Below are positions 18,353 to 27,885 of a DNA stretch of 64,000 nt, one piece after another. The stretch lies in NCBI RefSeq assembly GCF_028198165.1, contig NZ_CP116339.1, positions 2,549,001-2,613,000 of the forward strand, written 5' to 3'. The notes below the pieces were generated by a model. That model ran no database searches and had not been told where the DNA came from. It worked only from the letters and a program-made list of their open reading frames with translations. The DNA comes from Pseudoxanthomonas sp. JBR18. GTDB lineage: Bacteria > Pseudomonadota > Gammaproteobacteria > Xanthomonadales > Xanthomonadaceae. Numbering within the stretch: the first letter of the stretch is position 1; every line of letters begins with the position of its first letter. Position numbers and translations under genes: made by a program.

Positions 18353-20760
18353 TCGGTGCCCGCGCCTTGCAGGCGCCCCAGATAGGCCTGTAGCGCAACG
18401 CGCGCCCGGGCGAACTCCGCGATCACCAGCGCCACCGCCACCGCCGGGCGGTCCAGGCGCTGCTCGCGCGCACCCAGTTCGATGCGCTTGGCCGCGGCCG
18501 ACAGGGCCAGGGCGCCCATGTTGGCGCTGGAGGACTTGAGGGAGTGCGCGGCCGCGCGCATGGCCTGCAGGTCGGGCACGGCCGAAGCGGCTTCCAGTTC
18601 GGAGATCAGGCGCGGGGCATCCTCCAGGAACACCTGGATGATGCGCGCGGTATCGGGGCCGGTGATCTCACTCAATTCGTCCAGCAGGCTGGTGTCCAGC
18701 GCGGCGATGGCGCTGGCAGCAGCAGAGCTCGCGGGTGGAGGCATCTCTTCGGGGGGCGTCTGTGGCGCTGGTTGCTCCAGGGCCGGTGCCGGTGAAGCCG
18801 TGGGCTGCGAAGCCACCTCGGATCGGGCGGGACCGCCATGCTCATCGTCGGCCTGCGGCAACCAGCGCTTGAGGCAGGCGTCCAGCAGGTGGCGGGCGAC
18901 CGGTTTGGCCAGGTAGTCGTCCATGCCGGCATCCAGACAGCGTTGTCGGTCGCCGGCCATCGCGTTGGCGGTCATCGCCACGATGGGCAGTCGCGCCTGG
19001 CCACGCTCGGCCTCCCGCTCGCGCCAGCGTCGGGTCGCGGTATAGCCGTCGAGCAGCGGCATCTGACAGTCCATCAGCACCAGCGGATAGCGGGTGCGCT
19101 CCATCTTCTCCAGCGCCACGACGCCGTTGACCGCGTGGTCGGCGGCAAACCCCAGCGATTCGAGCATCTTCTCGGCGACCGCCAGGTTGACCGGGTTGTC
19201 CTCGACCAACAGCAACCTGCGTCCATCCGCCTCCGCCGGCGCAACGGTCGGCATGGCCGGCATGGCCGGCGTGGGCAGCGTCATCCCGGTGTAGGTCTCC
19301 GGCTCTGGTAGCGGCAGCTGCTGGATGGTCGGTGTGTGCTCGGCGCTCGTCGGTGCCGCCGGGATGAGGCTCAGCAGGGCCCGCAGGTCCGACTCGTGCG
19401 CCTGGCGGGGGAGCAGGGTGGCACCGGGGCGCAGCTCCTCGGGCACCGGCTCGTCGCCGTAGAGCCAGACCAACTGCATCCCGTTCTGAGTGGTGGCCCG
19501 GCCGACCACGCGATGCAGCGCGCGTGCGCTGGTCCGCACGCTGGCCAGGTCGGCGACCAAGGTGGTGAAGCCATTGGAGGTCGCGCGCAGGCGTTCCAGG
19601 GCCTCCTGGGTCGTATCCACGCACTGCAGCGACAGGCCCCATTGCGTCATCAGGCTCGATAGCCGCGAGCGCAGGCGCCCGTCCGGGCTGACCAGCAGCA
19701 CCCGGGCCTGGCCCGGCGCGGTGTCGGTGGGTGGCAGGTCGCCGATGGCCTTGAGCAGCGGGATCTCGAACCAGAACGTCGAGCCTCGCCCCCGCTCGGA
19801 CACCACCGCGATCCGCCCGCCCATCAGATCGACGATGCGCTTGCAGATCGCCAGGCCCAGCCCGGTGCCGCCGAACAGGCGTGTGGTGGAGGCGTCGGCC
19901 TGGCTGAAGGAGTTGAACAGGCGCGTCTGGGCCTCGGGGTCGATGCCGATGCCGGTGTCGCGCACTTCGAAGCGCAGCAGGTGCTGGGCGCCGGTCTCGC
20001 CCAGGCGACGGGCCACCAGGGTGACCGAGCCGCGTTCGGTGAACTTGATCGCGTTGCCGATCAGGTTGGTCAATATCTGACGCAGGCGCAGGGGATCGCC
20101 GCGCACGGGCAGGCGCACGGCGGGGTCGAGCTGCAGGCCCAGGCGCAGGCCACGTGTCTCGGCGGGGCGCTGCATCAGTTGCATGACCTGCTCGAGGACT
20201 TCGCGCAGGTTGAAGGGGGTGCTTTCCAGTTCGAGCTTGTTGGCCTCGAGCTTGGAGTAGTCGAGGATGTCATCGACGATGCGCAGCAGTGCCTGCGACG
20301 AGCTGGTCGCGGTCTGCACCAGCTGATGCTGCTCCTGGGCCAGGGCCGAACGCGACAGCAGCTCCAGCATCGGCACGATGCCATTGAGCGGCGTGCGGAT
20401 CTCGTGACTCATCGTGGCCAGGAACTCGCCCTTGGCCAGGACCGCGGATTCAGCCGCCTGCTTGGCCTTGATCAGTTCGCCTTCCATGCGGCCCAGGCGC
20501 TCGACCTCGCGTTGGGTCATCTGGCGCTCGGATTCGGCGATCGCCGCACGCGCATCGGCCGCTTCGGCGTGGCGCGCCACGCCATGCAGCATCACCAGCG
20601 TGGCCACGGTGGCCAGCAGGGCGGCCACGCCGGCCGCGAAGGCGACCAACAGCCATGGGCCGGGAATCATCGACAGGTCGAGCCACAGCGCGACCAGCAG
20701 CAAGGCCGCCGCCGCGGCGGCAAGCCAGGACATCAGGGCCGCACGTCCCGGTGCGGACAC
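18325..20760 (-). CDS. Hybrid sensor histidine kinase with receiver and Hpt domains
   Basis: A 811-residue inner-membrane sensor with two closely spaced helices (about 10-27 and 33-58) and almost no periplasmic domain. A short coiled coil leads to HisKA with [10 protein letters not shown] (His about 119), a HATPase with [16 protein letters not shown] and GTGLGLAI, a degenerate receiver-like segment, a canonical receiver ([10 protein letters not shown]; phosphoacceptor in [13 protein letters not shown]) and a C-terminal Hpt with [13 protein letters not shown]. The GTG start lies 2 bases after the stop of the FimX-like gene, so the two are co-transcribed. It likely feeds a phosphorelay tied to the upstream c-di-GMP effector; the signal is unknown. 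Confidence 0.85.
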   Translation of the reverse strand: MSAPGRAALMSWLAAAAAALLLVALWLDLSMIPGPWLLVAFAAGVAALLATVATLVMLHGVARHAEAADARAAIAESERQMTQREVERLGRMEGELIKAKQAAESAVLAKGEFLATMSHEIRTPLNGIVPMLELLSRSALAQEQHQLVQTATSSSQALLRIVDDILDYSKLEANKLELESTPFNLREVLEQVMQLMQRPAETRGLRLGLQLDPAVRLPVRGDPLRLRQILTNLIGNAIKFTERGSVTLVARRLGETGAQHLLRFEVRDTGIGIDPEAQTRLFNSFSQADASTTRLFGGTGLGLAICKRIVDLMGGRIAVVSERGRGSTFWFEIPLLKAIGDLPPTDTAPGQARVLLVSPDGRLRSRLSSLMTQWGLSLQCVDTTQEALERLRATSNGFTTLVADLASVRTSARALHRVVGRATTQNGMQLVWLYGDEPVPEELRPGATLLPRQAHESDLRALLSLIPAAPTSAEHTPTIQQLPLPEPETYTGMTLPTPAMPAMPTVAPAEADGRRLLLVEDNPVNLAVAEKMLESLGFAADHAVNGVVALEKMERTRYPLVLMDCQMPLLDGYTATRRWREREAERGQARLPIVAMTANAMAGDRQRCLDAGMDDYLAKPVARHLLDACLKRWLPQADDEHGGPARSEVASQPTASPAPALEQPAPQTPPEEMPPPASSAAASAIAALDTSLLDELSEITGPDTARIIQVFLEDAPRLISELEAASAVPDLQAMRAAAHSLKSSSANMGALALSAAAKRIELGAREQRLDRPAVAVALVIAEFARARVALQAYLGRLQGAGTDQSSSLVNK

Positions 20761-20762
20761 GA

Positions 20763-22658
20763 CTACAGCACCGCGTTATGGAAATCGAAGCCCAGGTCCT
20801 GGCCGACGCCCTGCACCAGGTTGCCCTGGATGAAGTCCACGCCCCCCATCCACATGGCGGCGGCGGCCTGCGGATCCTCGATCTGCTGGCCGATCACCAG
20901 CAGGTTCTGCCGGTGGGCCAGGTCGATGGTGGCGCGCAGCTGGCCTCGCAGGTTGGCGTCCTTGTGCGCGCCGGCAAAGCGGCTGGACACGCGCAGATAG
21001 CTCAGCGGCAGCAGCGAGAGCATCGCTTCGGCCTCGGTGCCCGGTTCGAACTGGCTCAAGCAGAACTGCACGCCCGCCTGCATCGGGGCGTGGCAGAAGT
21101 CACGCAGGGACATGGTGTGGATCAGCGCGTCGGACAGGCGGATGTCGATCACCAGCGAGCTGGGTTCGATCCCGCGGCGCGAGATCTCCCCAAGCAGCCA
21201 GGTCGCGGCATCGTCGCGGGCCAGGGTCTGCGGGGACTGCGAAATGAATAGCCGCAGGCTGTTGCCTTCGACCTGGCGACGCGCGATCAGATCCAGCGCG
21301 CGGCCCACGATCTGGCGATCAAGGTCGACGATATCGCCAGACAGTTCCGCCGCCGGCACGACCTGGGCGGCCGGCAGCAGGCTGCCGTCGGCCTGACGCA
21401 GGCGCATGAGGACCTGGAACTGGGCCTGGTCCCCGCCGGCCACCGAGACGATCGGCTGGAACAGCAGCTCCAGCGTGGTGTCGGCCAGCGCGGCGCGGGC
21501 CTTTTCGGTCGCGGTCGGCGCGGGCACGTGGGCGGCCACGTGGCCGGGCAGGCCACGCGCCTCGACGGCGGCCTGCTCGGCCGCCTCGATCGCCGTGCCC
21601 TGGTTGGGAAATCCCAGGCCCAAGGCGGTATAGCCAATGATCGCGCGCAGTTGGATGGTCTCGGTGCCGCGTACCGGCAGGGACACCTTGGCCAACTGGT
21701 CGTGCAGCGAGCGGGCGAAGCCCTCCTGTGCTTCCTTGGGCAGGCCGCGGGCGATGGTCAGGAAGCTGTTGTCGTTCAGCCGGGCCAGCGGCTGCGGCGC
21801 GGCGAAGGCCGACAGCTGTTGGGCGGCCCGCATCATCAACTGTTCATACTGGGCGTACCCATAACGCTCGCGCAGGCCAAGTGCGCCGGCGATCTCGACG
21901 AAGAACAGCCCACCCTCGGCATGCTCTTCCAGCGCCGACTCCAGTTGCTGCAGGACGTAGGCCCGGGTGTGCAGGCCGGTATCGGGATTGAGATCCTGGG
22001 ATTGGGTGACGGCCACGGCCGCCGGCGCTGCGGTGATCAGCTGGGCCGGGACGCGCTGGCGCATGCGCCGGATGCGGTTGGAGACCGCCGCGATCAGATG
22101 GCGTGGGCGGATCGGCTTGGTCAGGAAATCGTCGGCGCCGCTGTCCAGGGCGTCGTACTGGCGCTCCGGATCCGGGTCGCCGGTCAGGAACACAATGGGC
22201 AGGTCCAGGTATTCCTGACGCTCACGGATGGCCACGGTCAGGGCCATGCCGTCGCGGCCGGGCATGTGCAGATCCATCAGCAACAGATCCGGCACGAAGC
22301 GCTGGATGCTGTCGATGACCTTTTCCGCATCCATTTCCACCTCGGCCAGCATGCCCGCGCCATGCAATACGCTTTGCGCGAACAGGGCCTGCGGGCGATC
22401 GTCCTCCACGATCAGCACGCGGTACGGAGATTCTACCTGGCCGGTGGAAGCCGAGCCGGCTGGCGCGGGCGGCGCGCCAGGAGCACCGGCATCGGACGCG
22501 GCTGGCGCATCGTCGGCCGGCTCCGAGGATGCCTGCATGGTCGGTACATCGACATCGTCGGTCCAACGTCGCCAATAGTGCGGCGGCGGAATCTCCGCGC
22601 GCACCAGCGAGGGGGCGGCAGCGGAGAACGATGGGGCGGGCGATGGCGTTGCGGACAT
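20763..22658 (-). CDS. fimX: FimX-like REC-GGDEF-EAL c-di-GMP effector (degenerate)
   Basis: A 631-residue cytosolic protein. After an Ala/Pro-rich head (to about 75) comes a receiver domain with phosphoacceptor in DLLLMDLHMPG, then a GGDEF domain whose signature is lost (ARLNDNSF) and an EAL domain with QVL in place of EAL. Other EAL catalytic positions are also changed: LFISQSP for the Asn, FCLSQF for DDFG and VIGQQIED for AEGVE. FIQGNLVQ is kept. This pattern matches Xanthomonas FimX, which binds c-di-GMP without hydrolysing it and, with PilZ and PilB, drives type IV pilus function. The assignment rests on recalled family features. Confidence 0.65.
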   Translation of the reverse strand: MSATPSPAPSFSAAAPSLVRAEIPPPHYWRRWTDDVDVPTMQASSEPADDAPAASDAGAPGAPPAPAGSASTGQVESPYRVLIVEDDRPQALFAQSVLHGAGMLAEVEMDAEKVIDSIQRFVPDLLLMDLHMPGRDGMALTVAIRERQEYLDLPIVFLTGDPDPERQYDALDSGADDFLTKPIRPRHLIAAVSNRIRRMRQRVPAQLITAAPAAVAVTQSQDLNPDTGLHTRAYVLQQLESALEEHAEGGLFFVEIAGALGLRERYGYAQYEQLMMRAAQQLSAFAAPQPLARLNDNSFLTIARGLPKEAQEGFARSLHDQLAKVSLPVRGTETIQLRAIIGYTALGLGFPNQGTAIEAAEQAAVEARGLPGHVAAHVPAPTATEKARAALADTTLELLFQPIVSVAGGDQAQFQVLMRLRQADGSLLPAAQVVPAAELSGDIVDLDRQIVGRALDLIARRQVEGNSLRLFISQSPQTLARDDAATWLLGEISRRGIEPSSLVIDIRLSDALIHTMSLRDFCHAPMQAGVQFCLSQFEPGTEAEAMLSLLPLSYLRVSSRFAGAHKDANLRGQLRATIDLAHRQNLLVIGQQIEDPQAAAAMWMGGVDFIQGNLVQGVGQDLGFDFHNAVL

Positions 22659-22724
22659 CGTGCTTCCTGGAAGACTGAGGCTGCATTATGCGACGGACCG
22701 CACCTGACGCTGTCAAGAACGCAT

Positions 22725-23321
22725 TCAGGGGGGCGAGGCTGCCATGCGGGGACCGGGGCGCAGACGGCGCCAGACTGCGCGGGCGATCCACACCAGCAGA
22801 CAGCCCACCGACACGCTCAGGATCACGACGACGGCCAGCGCCAGCCAGGGATGCAGCAGGGCCAGGGCCAGGCCGCCGGTGACCATGGCGTCTTCGGTCA
22901 GCGAGGCGGTCCAGTTGCTGACCGGTTCGGGCGAGGTGTTGAGCAGCGCGCGCGTTCCTGATTTCAGGACGTGGCTGGTGAGCGCCACGCCCGCGCCCGC
23001 CGCCAGCGCGCCAGTCCCCAACTGACCATCCGGTGACAGCGTGGCCGCGGCCAGGAAAGCGCCGGCCGGGACGCGGGCCAGGGTCTGCAGCAGGTCCCAG
23101 ATCGAATCCACGCCGGGGATCTTGTCGGCGAAGAACTCCGTCAGCGCCAGGGCCCCGGACGTCCCCAGCACCCACCACGACTCGGTGGGCTGCAGGGCAG
23201 GGGGCAGATCCACCCAGCCCAGCAAGCCCGCCAGGCCGATGCCGAAGACGGTGAGATACACGCGAATGCCCGCCATCCAGGCCAGCAGGATCCCGATCAC
23301 GAACAGGTGGGCTTCGGTCAT
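22725..23321 (-). CDS. DUF4126 membrane protein
   Basis: A 198-residue integral membrane protein with about five helices (MTEAHLFVIGILLAWMAGIR at the start). The segment TEFFADKIPGVDSIWDLLQT and glycine-rich helices are typical of DUF4126 proteins. Function is unknown. It stands 66 bases upstream of the FimX-like gene on the same strand, though no functional link is evident. Confidence 0.75.
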   Translation of the reverse strand: MTEAHLFVIGILLAWMAGIRVYLTVFGIGLAGLLGWVDLPPALQPTESWWVLGTSGALALTEFFADKIPGVDSIWDLLQTLARVPAGAFLAAATLSPDGQLGTGALAAGAGVALTSHVLKSGTRALLNTSPEPVSNWTASLTEDAMVTGGLALALLHPWLALAVVVILSVSVGCLLVWIARAVWRRLRPGPRMAASPP

Positions 23322-23476
23322 GGCGCCAGATCCCCTAGACTTGGGTCGTGACGGGGGCGTGAATGCACAGGGGCCCGTCAGCTCGTCCCAAGTATAGGCC
23401 CCGCCGGGGTCGCGCCCGCGCGTGGGGTCTGGCCCGACCGGGCGCCCGATTCGTCCGTTTCACCTGCCTGCCGCCC

Positions 23477-24217
23477 ATGAATTCCACCTTCCCGCAGTAC
23501 CGCATCGTGACCGCGCAGCCCCGACGCTCGAACTGGCGTCGCAGCGCCGTGGTGCTGGCCTGGCTGCTATCGCTGCTGGTCACCGGCGCGGCGGTGTGGT
23601 GGTGGGCCGATGCGGGGTCCGCCGCCACCACCACCGCCACCGCCTCCGTGGCGGCACCGGCGCCCGCCGTGGGCGCGCCTTCCCGCCAGGTGCAGGCCGA
23701 GCTGGAGCGGCTGCGTCGCCAGGTCGCGCTGCTGGAGCAGTCCGATCGGATCAGCCGGGCCGCCAATCTGGACTTGCAGGACACCCTGGCCCAGCGCGAG
23801 ACCCAGATCGCCGATCTGCGCAGCGACGTGGCCTTCTACGCGCGCTTGGTCGGACCGACCGCCGAGCGCAAGGGGCTGGGCGCGTTTTCCACGCGCTTTT
23901 CCGATCACGGCGATGGCGCCTTCGGCTATCGCGTGGTGCTGACCCAGACCCTCAACCGGGGTGCGATCAGCAGCGGCAAGATGCAGTTCAGCGTGGAAGG
24001 CACCCGCGAGGGCAGGCGCGAGGTGCTGGACTGGGCGCAGTTGCACCCCGGCCACGCGGCGAGCCCGCAGGCGTTTTCGTTCCGCTACTTCCAGGAGCTG
24101 AACGGCAACGTGGTATTGCCGGCCGGTTTCACCCCGCACCGGGTGCGGGTGTCCTTGTTGGTGCCCGAGCAGGCGCCGCTGCAGCGCGAATTCGACTGGA
24201 CGACCGCCGACGCCTGA
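23477..24217 (+). CDS. Membrane-anchored coiled-coil protein, DUF6776-like (copy 1)
   Basis: A 246-residue protein with a short basic N-terminus, one transmembrane helix (about 25-45), an Ala/Thr/Pro linker, a coiled coil (about 70-125, with LEQSDRISRAANLDLQDTL) and a periplasmic beta-rich domain ending in REFDWTTADA. It is clearly homologous to the protein at 24765-25532 (shared SDxISRxANxDLQDTL, FYxRxVGxTAxRxGL, LTQxLNRGAxxxGxxQ). A bactofilin gene separates them. The arrangement suggests a cell-envelope or cytoskeletal scaffold; no direct function is known. Confidence 0.75.
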   Translation: MNSTFPQYRIVTAQPRRSNWRRSAVVLAWLLSLLVTGAAVWWWADAGSAATTTATASVAAPAPAVGAPSRQVQAELERLRRQVALLEQSDRISRAANLDLQDTLAQRETQIADLRSDVAFYARLVGPTAERKGLGAFSTRFSDHGDGAFGYRVVLTQTLNRGAISSGKMQFSVEGTREGRREVLDWAQLHPGHAASPQAFSFRYFQELNGNVVLPAGFTPHRVRVSLLVPEQAPLQREFDWTTADA

Positions 24218-24258
24218 GCCGCAGGCGCGACCCACCCCGATCCCCGCTTGGAGATGTC

Positions 24259-24699
24259 ATGTTGAAGAACAACAAGAAGAGCAGCTTTCACGATGGTCAG
24301 GCCGTGGACACCCTGATCGGTGCCCAGGTCGTGCTGCAAGGCGACCTGCAGTTCAGCGGCGGGCTGGTGGTGGAAGGCCGCATCCACGGGCGTGTCTTCG
24401 CTGCCCCGGGTCAGCCGGCCATGCTGACCCTGGCCGAGCAGGGCGTGATCGAAGGCCAGATCGATGTGCCGGTCGTGATCCTCAATGGGCGGGTCGAGGG
24501 CGACGTGCGCGCCGCCGAGCGGGTGGAGCTTGCGCCCAAGGCGCGGGTCAACGGCAACGTGCACTACAAAATCGTGGAAATGCGCGCGGGTGCCGTGCTC
24601 AGCGGCAACCTGGTTCATCTGCAGGACCAGGAGCAGGCGGCGCCCGGGGAGGAACGTCCCAATGCGTCGCCTTCGCTGGCGCTGGCCGCCAACGGCTGA
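24259..24699 (+). CDS. Bactofilin family cytoskeletal protein
   Basis: A 146-residue protein made of a short hydrophobic/charged head, a central repeated beta-helix core (about 18-115: TLIGAQVVLQGDLQFSGGLVVEG, GVIEGQIDVPVVILNGRVEGDV, KARVNGNVHYKIVEMRAGAVLSG) and a flexible tail. This is the bactofilin fold, which polymerises into nucleotide-free filaments that organise cell-wall enzymes. GGAG precedes the ATG. It sits between two paralogous membrane-anchored proteins that could tether it. Confidence 0.9.
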   Translation: MLKNNKKSSFHDGQAVDTLIGAQVVLQGDLQFSGGLVVEGRIHGRVFAAPGQPAMLTLAEQGVIEGQIDVPVVILNGRVEGDVRAAERVELAPKARVNGNVHYKIVEMRAGAVLSGNLVHLQDQEQAAPGEERPNASPSLALAANG

Positions 24700-24764
24700 A
24701 CGCGGCCCGGCCCCTGCGCCGGGCATTCAGAACGCTCTCAAGCGGGGCTGGCTATGCTGCGGCC

Positions 24765-25532
24765 ATGTCCCCGTCCGAACCCGCCGGTCCGCCGCCTAGC
24801 CCGGAAGGGCCGCACCTGCTACCGATCAGTCGCGGTGCCCGTGCGCTGGTGATCGGCCTGGGTGCTGCAATGCTGGTCGCGCTGGCCTTCGGCGCGTGGG
24901 GCGCGTGGATAGTGTTTTCACCGGCGGCCAGTGCCTTGCCCACGCCCGCCGAGTGGCGCGCCGCGCAGGCGCATGCCCGCGACTTGGAGCAGCAGGTCGC
25001 CACGCTGTCGCGCTCGGACCAGATCAGCCGCGAGGCCAACCGGGATCTGCAGGACACCCTGGGGGAGCGCGATGAGCAGATCGCCGGCCTACGTGCGGAT
25101 GTGGCCTTCTACGAGCGCTTCGTCGGTTCGACCGCCCAGCGCCGCGGCCTGGCGGTCCATCAGCTGACCCTGGTGCCGCAGACCGACCAGGCCTGGCATT
25201 TCACCGCGACGCTGACCCAGAACCTCAACCGCGGTGCGGTCAATCGTGGGCGCCTGCAGCTGGTGGTCGAAGGGACCCACGACGGCAAGCTGGAAACATT
25301 GGATTGGCCACGCCTGCGCCAGCAGCCTGGTGCCGATGGCATGGCGTATTCGTTCAAGTACTTCCAGCAGCTCGAGGGCGAAGTGGTGCTGCCGCCCGCG
25401 TTTAAGCCGCTGCGCGTGACCGCACGGTTGCAGCCCGATGACGGTAGCCGTGTGGACCAGTCCTTCACCTGGACCGAGGCCACCGAGCCCGGACCGGCCG
25501 ATGTGCCCGAGCCGACGGCCGTGGCGGGTTGA
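24765..25532 (+). CDS. Membrane-anchored coiled-coil protein, DUF6776-like (copy 2)
   Basis: A 255-residue paralogue of the protein at 23477-24217: cytosolic tail, one transmembrane helix (about 27-50), coiled coil (about 60-110, [20 protein letters not shown]) and an envelope-facing C-terminal domain (about 120-240). Both copies keep the spacing between the helix, coiled coil and domain. It ends 31 bases before erpA. Probably the product of an old duplication around the bactofilin gene. Confidence 0.75.
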   Translation: MSPSEPAGPPPSPEGPHLLPISRGARALVIGLGAAMLVALAFGAWGAWIVFSPAASALPTPAEWRAAQAHARDLEQQVATLSRSDQISREANRDLQDTLGERDEQIAGLRADVAFYERFVGSTAQRRGLAVHQLTLVPQTDQAWHFTATLTQNLNRGAVNRGRLQLVVEGTHDGKLETLDWPRLRQQPGADGMAYSFKYFQQLEGEVVLPPAFKPLRVTARLQPDDGSRVDQSFTWTEATEPGPADVPEPTAVAG

Positions 25533-25563
25533 ACTGGCCCTGCGCTGGCCCCATCCTGCACGC

Positions 25564-25950
25564 ATGAGCACGCTTGTCTCCCTGCCGACCGCTGCACCGA
25601 CGCCGGACTACCAGTCCCTGGACCGGCCGTTGAACTTCACCCATGCCGCCGCCGCCAAGGTGCGCGAGCTGATCGCCGAGGAAGGCAATGCCGACCTGGC
25701 CTTGCGCGTCTATATCGAAGGGGGCGGGTGTTCGGGCTTCCAGTACGGCTTCGAGTTCGACGAGAACCGGGCCGAGGACGACCTGGCGCTGCAGACCGAT
25801 GAGGTGACCTTGTTGGTGGATCCGCTGAGCCTGCAGTATCTGATGGGCGCGGAGGTGGACTACACCGAAAGCCTGCACGGGGCGCAGTTCGTGATCCGCA
25901 ATCCCAACGCCAAGACCACCTGCGGTTGCGGCAGCAGCTTCAGCGTCTGA
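25564..25950 (+). CDS. erpA: A-type iron-sulfur insertion protein ErpA
   Basis: A 128-residue A-type Fe-S carrier. The three cluster cysteines appear as GGGCSGFQY and the C-terminal TTCGCGSSF. Residues 24-128 align with ErpA, which transfers [2Fe-2S] and [4Fe-4S] clusters to apo-enzymes; ErpA rather than IscA is suggested by the absence of other isc genes and by the N-terminal extension. Its stop overlaps the nudC start (TGATG). Confidence 0.88.
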   Translation: MSTLVSLPTAAPTPDYQSLDRPLNFTHAAAAKVRELIAEEGNADLALRVYIEGGGCSGFQYGFEFDENRAEDDLALQTDEVTLLVDPLSLQYLMGAEVDYTESLHGAQFVIRNPNAKTTCGCGSSFSV

Positions 25951-26873
25951 TGCCGGCGCAGACAGGCCGCCCGCCCCGTCCTTTCCCGATCGAGACCGGA
26001 CCGTTGTCCGGTTTTTCGTTCGTGGCCGAGCCGCTGGACCGCGCCGACGCGCTGCGTGACGACGGCAAGGCCCTGGCCGCGCTGTGGCCGCAGGCCCGGG
26101 TGCTGGTGATCGACGCCGATGGCCAGTGCTTCGCCGACGGGCATGGCAACCTGTTGGCGCCGACCGGTGAAGAAATCGGAGGCGGCCCGGGTCAGGCGAT
26201 CTTCCTGGGCCTGCGCGGCAAGGTCGGCTGGTTCGCGATCTCCGCCGACCTGATCGCGTTGGATGTCACCGGGCGCATGGAACTGCGCCAGGCCGCGGCC
26301 GAGTGGGCCCATGCCGATTCCACTGCCTTCGCCCAGGCCCGCGCGCTGCTGCACTGGCAGCGCCGCAATCGCTATTGCAGCGTCTGCGGTGGCCGGGTCG
26401 AGTTCCGCCGCGCCGGCTATACCGCGCGCTGCACCCAATGCCGGACCGAGCACTATCCGCGCGTCGATCCGGCGGTGATCGTGGCGGTCAGCGACGGGCG
26501 GCGCCTGCTGCTCGGGCGTCAGGCCGCCTGGCCCGCGGGGCGCTATTCGGTGGTGGCCGGCTTCGTCGAACCCGGCGAAAGCCTGGAGCAGACCGTTGCG
26601 CGCGAGGTCCTGGAGGAAACCCAGGTGCGGGTGCGCGCGGCACGCTACCTGGGCGCGCAGCCGTGGCCGTTTCCCGGGGCGTTGATGCTGGGCTTCGAGG
26701 CCGATGCCGAGCCCGACCCGCCGGTGGTGAACGATGAACTGGAGGATGCGCGCTGGTGCACGGTCGAGCAGATCGGCGCGGCGATGCGAGGCGAGGGCGA
26801 ACTGCTGCTGTCCCCGCCGTTGTCCATCGCCCGCGCGCTGATCGAGCACTGGTATCGGAAGATGACCGCATGA
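25950..26873 (+). CDS. nudC: NAD(H)/NAD-capped RNA pyrophosphatase NudC
   Basis: A 307-residue Nudix enzyme. An N-terminal domain precedes a four-cysteine zinc ribbon (YCSVCGG ... CTQC) and the Nudix box GFVEPGESLEQTVAREVLEE, followed by QPWPFPGALMLGF, the downstream signature specific to NADH pyrophosphatases. It hydrolyses NAD(H) and removes NAD caps from RNA. The ATG overlaps the erpA stop, so translation is coupled; a start 24 bases earlier is possible but lies inside erpA. Confidence 0.9.
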   Translation: MPAQTGRPPRPFPIETGPLSGFSFVAEPLDRADALRDDGKALAALWPQARVLVIDADGQCFADGHGNLLAPTGEEIGGGPGQAIFLGLRGKVGWFAISADLIALDVTGRMELRQAAAEWAHADSTAFAQARALLHWQRRNRYCSVCGGRVEFRRAGYTARCTQCRTEHYPRVDPAVIVAVSDGRRLLLGRQAAWPAGRYSVVAGFVEPGESLEQTVAREVLEETQVRVRAARYLGAQPWPFPGALMLGFEADAEPDPPVVNDELEDARWCTVEQIGAAMRGEGELLLSPPLSIARALIEHWYRKMTA

Positions 26874-26931
26874 GGGCGCCGTGCCGCGCCGTCGCGGGCC
26901 TGTCCTAAACTCGCCCGCGGAGGAACCGATC

Positions 26932-27828
26932 ATGTCCAATACCCTGGTGGCCGTCGTGGTGGCGGTGCTGTTGGGCCAGTTCGCCCCGAACGCCGTGGCG
27001 GCATGGCGGCGTCACGACCTCTATGCGCGCTGGCTGATGTGGCTCGATGTCCACCTGCGCGCGCAGCCGCGCTGGGGCGGGGCCGCCGGGCTGGTGCTGG
27101 CCATGCTGCCCTGGCTGGCGATCGTCGCGCTGCTGCAGTGGTGGCTGCATGCGCCGCTGCTTGGCGTGCTGGGGTTTGTGTTTGGCATCGTGGTTCTGGT
27201 CTGGTCCTGGGGACCACGTGACCTGGATGCGGACGTCCGCGCCGTGCTGGATGCCGAGGACAGCGTCGAACAGCGCGTGGCGATCTCGCAGCTGTGGCCG
27301 GAACCCGGCGCTGCGCCGAGCGATCCAGGCCTGCTGGTCGAGGCGGTGTTCCGCAGCGCGCTGGCGCGCTGGTTTTCGGTGGTGTTCTGGTTTCTGGTCC
27401 TTGGCCCGTTCGGCGCGGTGCTGTACCGCCTGTGCGCGATCTCGGCCACCGGGGTGACGGCGCAATCGCTTCCCCCTGGACATCGGGCCGCGGCCCAGCG
27501 CCTGTTGCTGATGATGGAGTGGCCGGTTGCCCAGCTGATGACGCTGTCGATGGCGCTGATGAGCCATTTCGATGCCGTCTACGCGGCCTGGCGCGCGGCC
27601 GACGGTGCGCGGCTGCAGCTGCAGACCGGCTTTCTTGGCGCGGCGGCGCGAGCCAGCGTCCGCGCCGAATTGGCGGACGAAGCGCGCGACTACCTGGACG
27701 ATGGTATTCCGCAACCGCCCCTGCGCGAGATGCCGGAGCTGCGCGATGCGATGAGCCTGGTGTGGCGCATCCTGCTGCTGTGGTTGGCGCTGATGGCGCT
27801 GTTCGTCATCGCCGGCTGGGTGAGCTGA
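26932..27828 (+). CDS. ampE: AmpE-like inner-membrane signalling protein
   Basis: A 298-residue membrane protein with helices at about 5-20, 45-85, 150-180 and 275-297. The central RWFSVVFWFLVLGPFGAVLY is characteristic of the AmpE/CobD-like family, in which AmpE is linked to beta-lactamase induction and envelope sensing. GGAGGAA precedes the ATG. The usual partner ampD is not adjacent; instead nudC is upstream and an IS110 element lies directly downstream. Confidence 0.75.
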   Translation: MSNTLVAVVVAVLLGQFAPNAVAAWRRHDLYARWLMWLDVHLRAQPRWGGAAGLVLAMLPWLAIVALLQWWLHAPLLGVLGFVFGIVVLVWSWGPRDLDADVRAVLDAEDSVEQRVAISQLWPEPGAAPSDPGLLVEAVFRSALARWFSVVFWFLVLGPFGAVLYRLCAISATGVTAQSLPPGHRAAAQRLLLMMEWPVAQLMTLSMALMSHFDAVYAAWRAADGARLQLQTGFLGAAARASVRAELADEARDYLDDGIPQPPLREMPELRDAMSLVWRILLLWLALMALFVIAGWVS

Positions 27829-27885
27829 CCCGCGGAACGGCCACACCTGTCAGCGAACGTCGGGTGCCCGTAGCAACTGTCTTCC

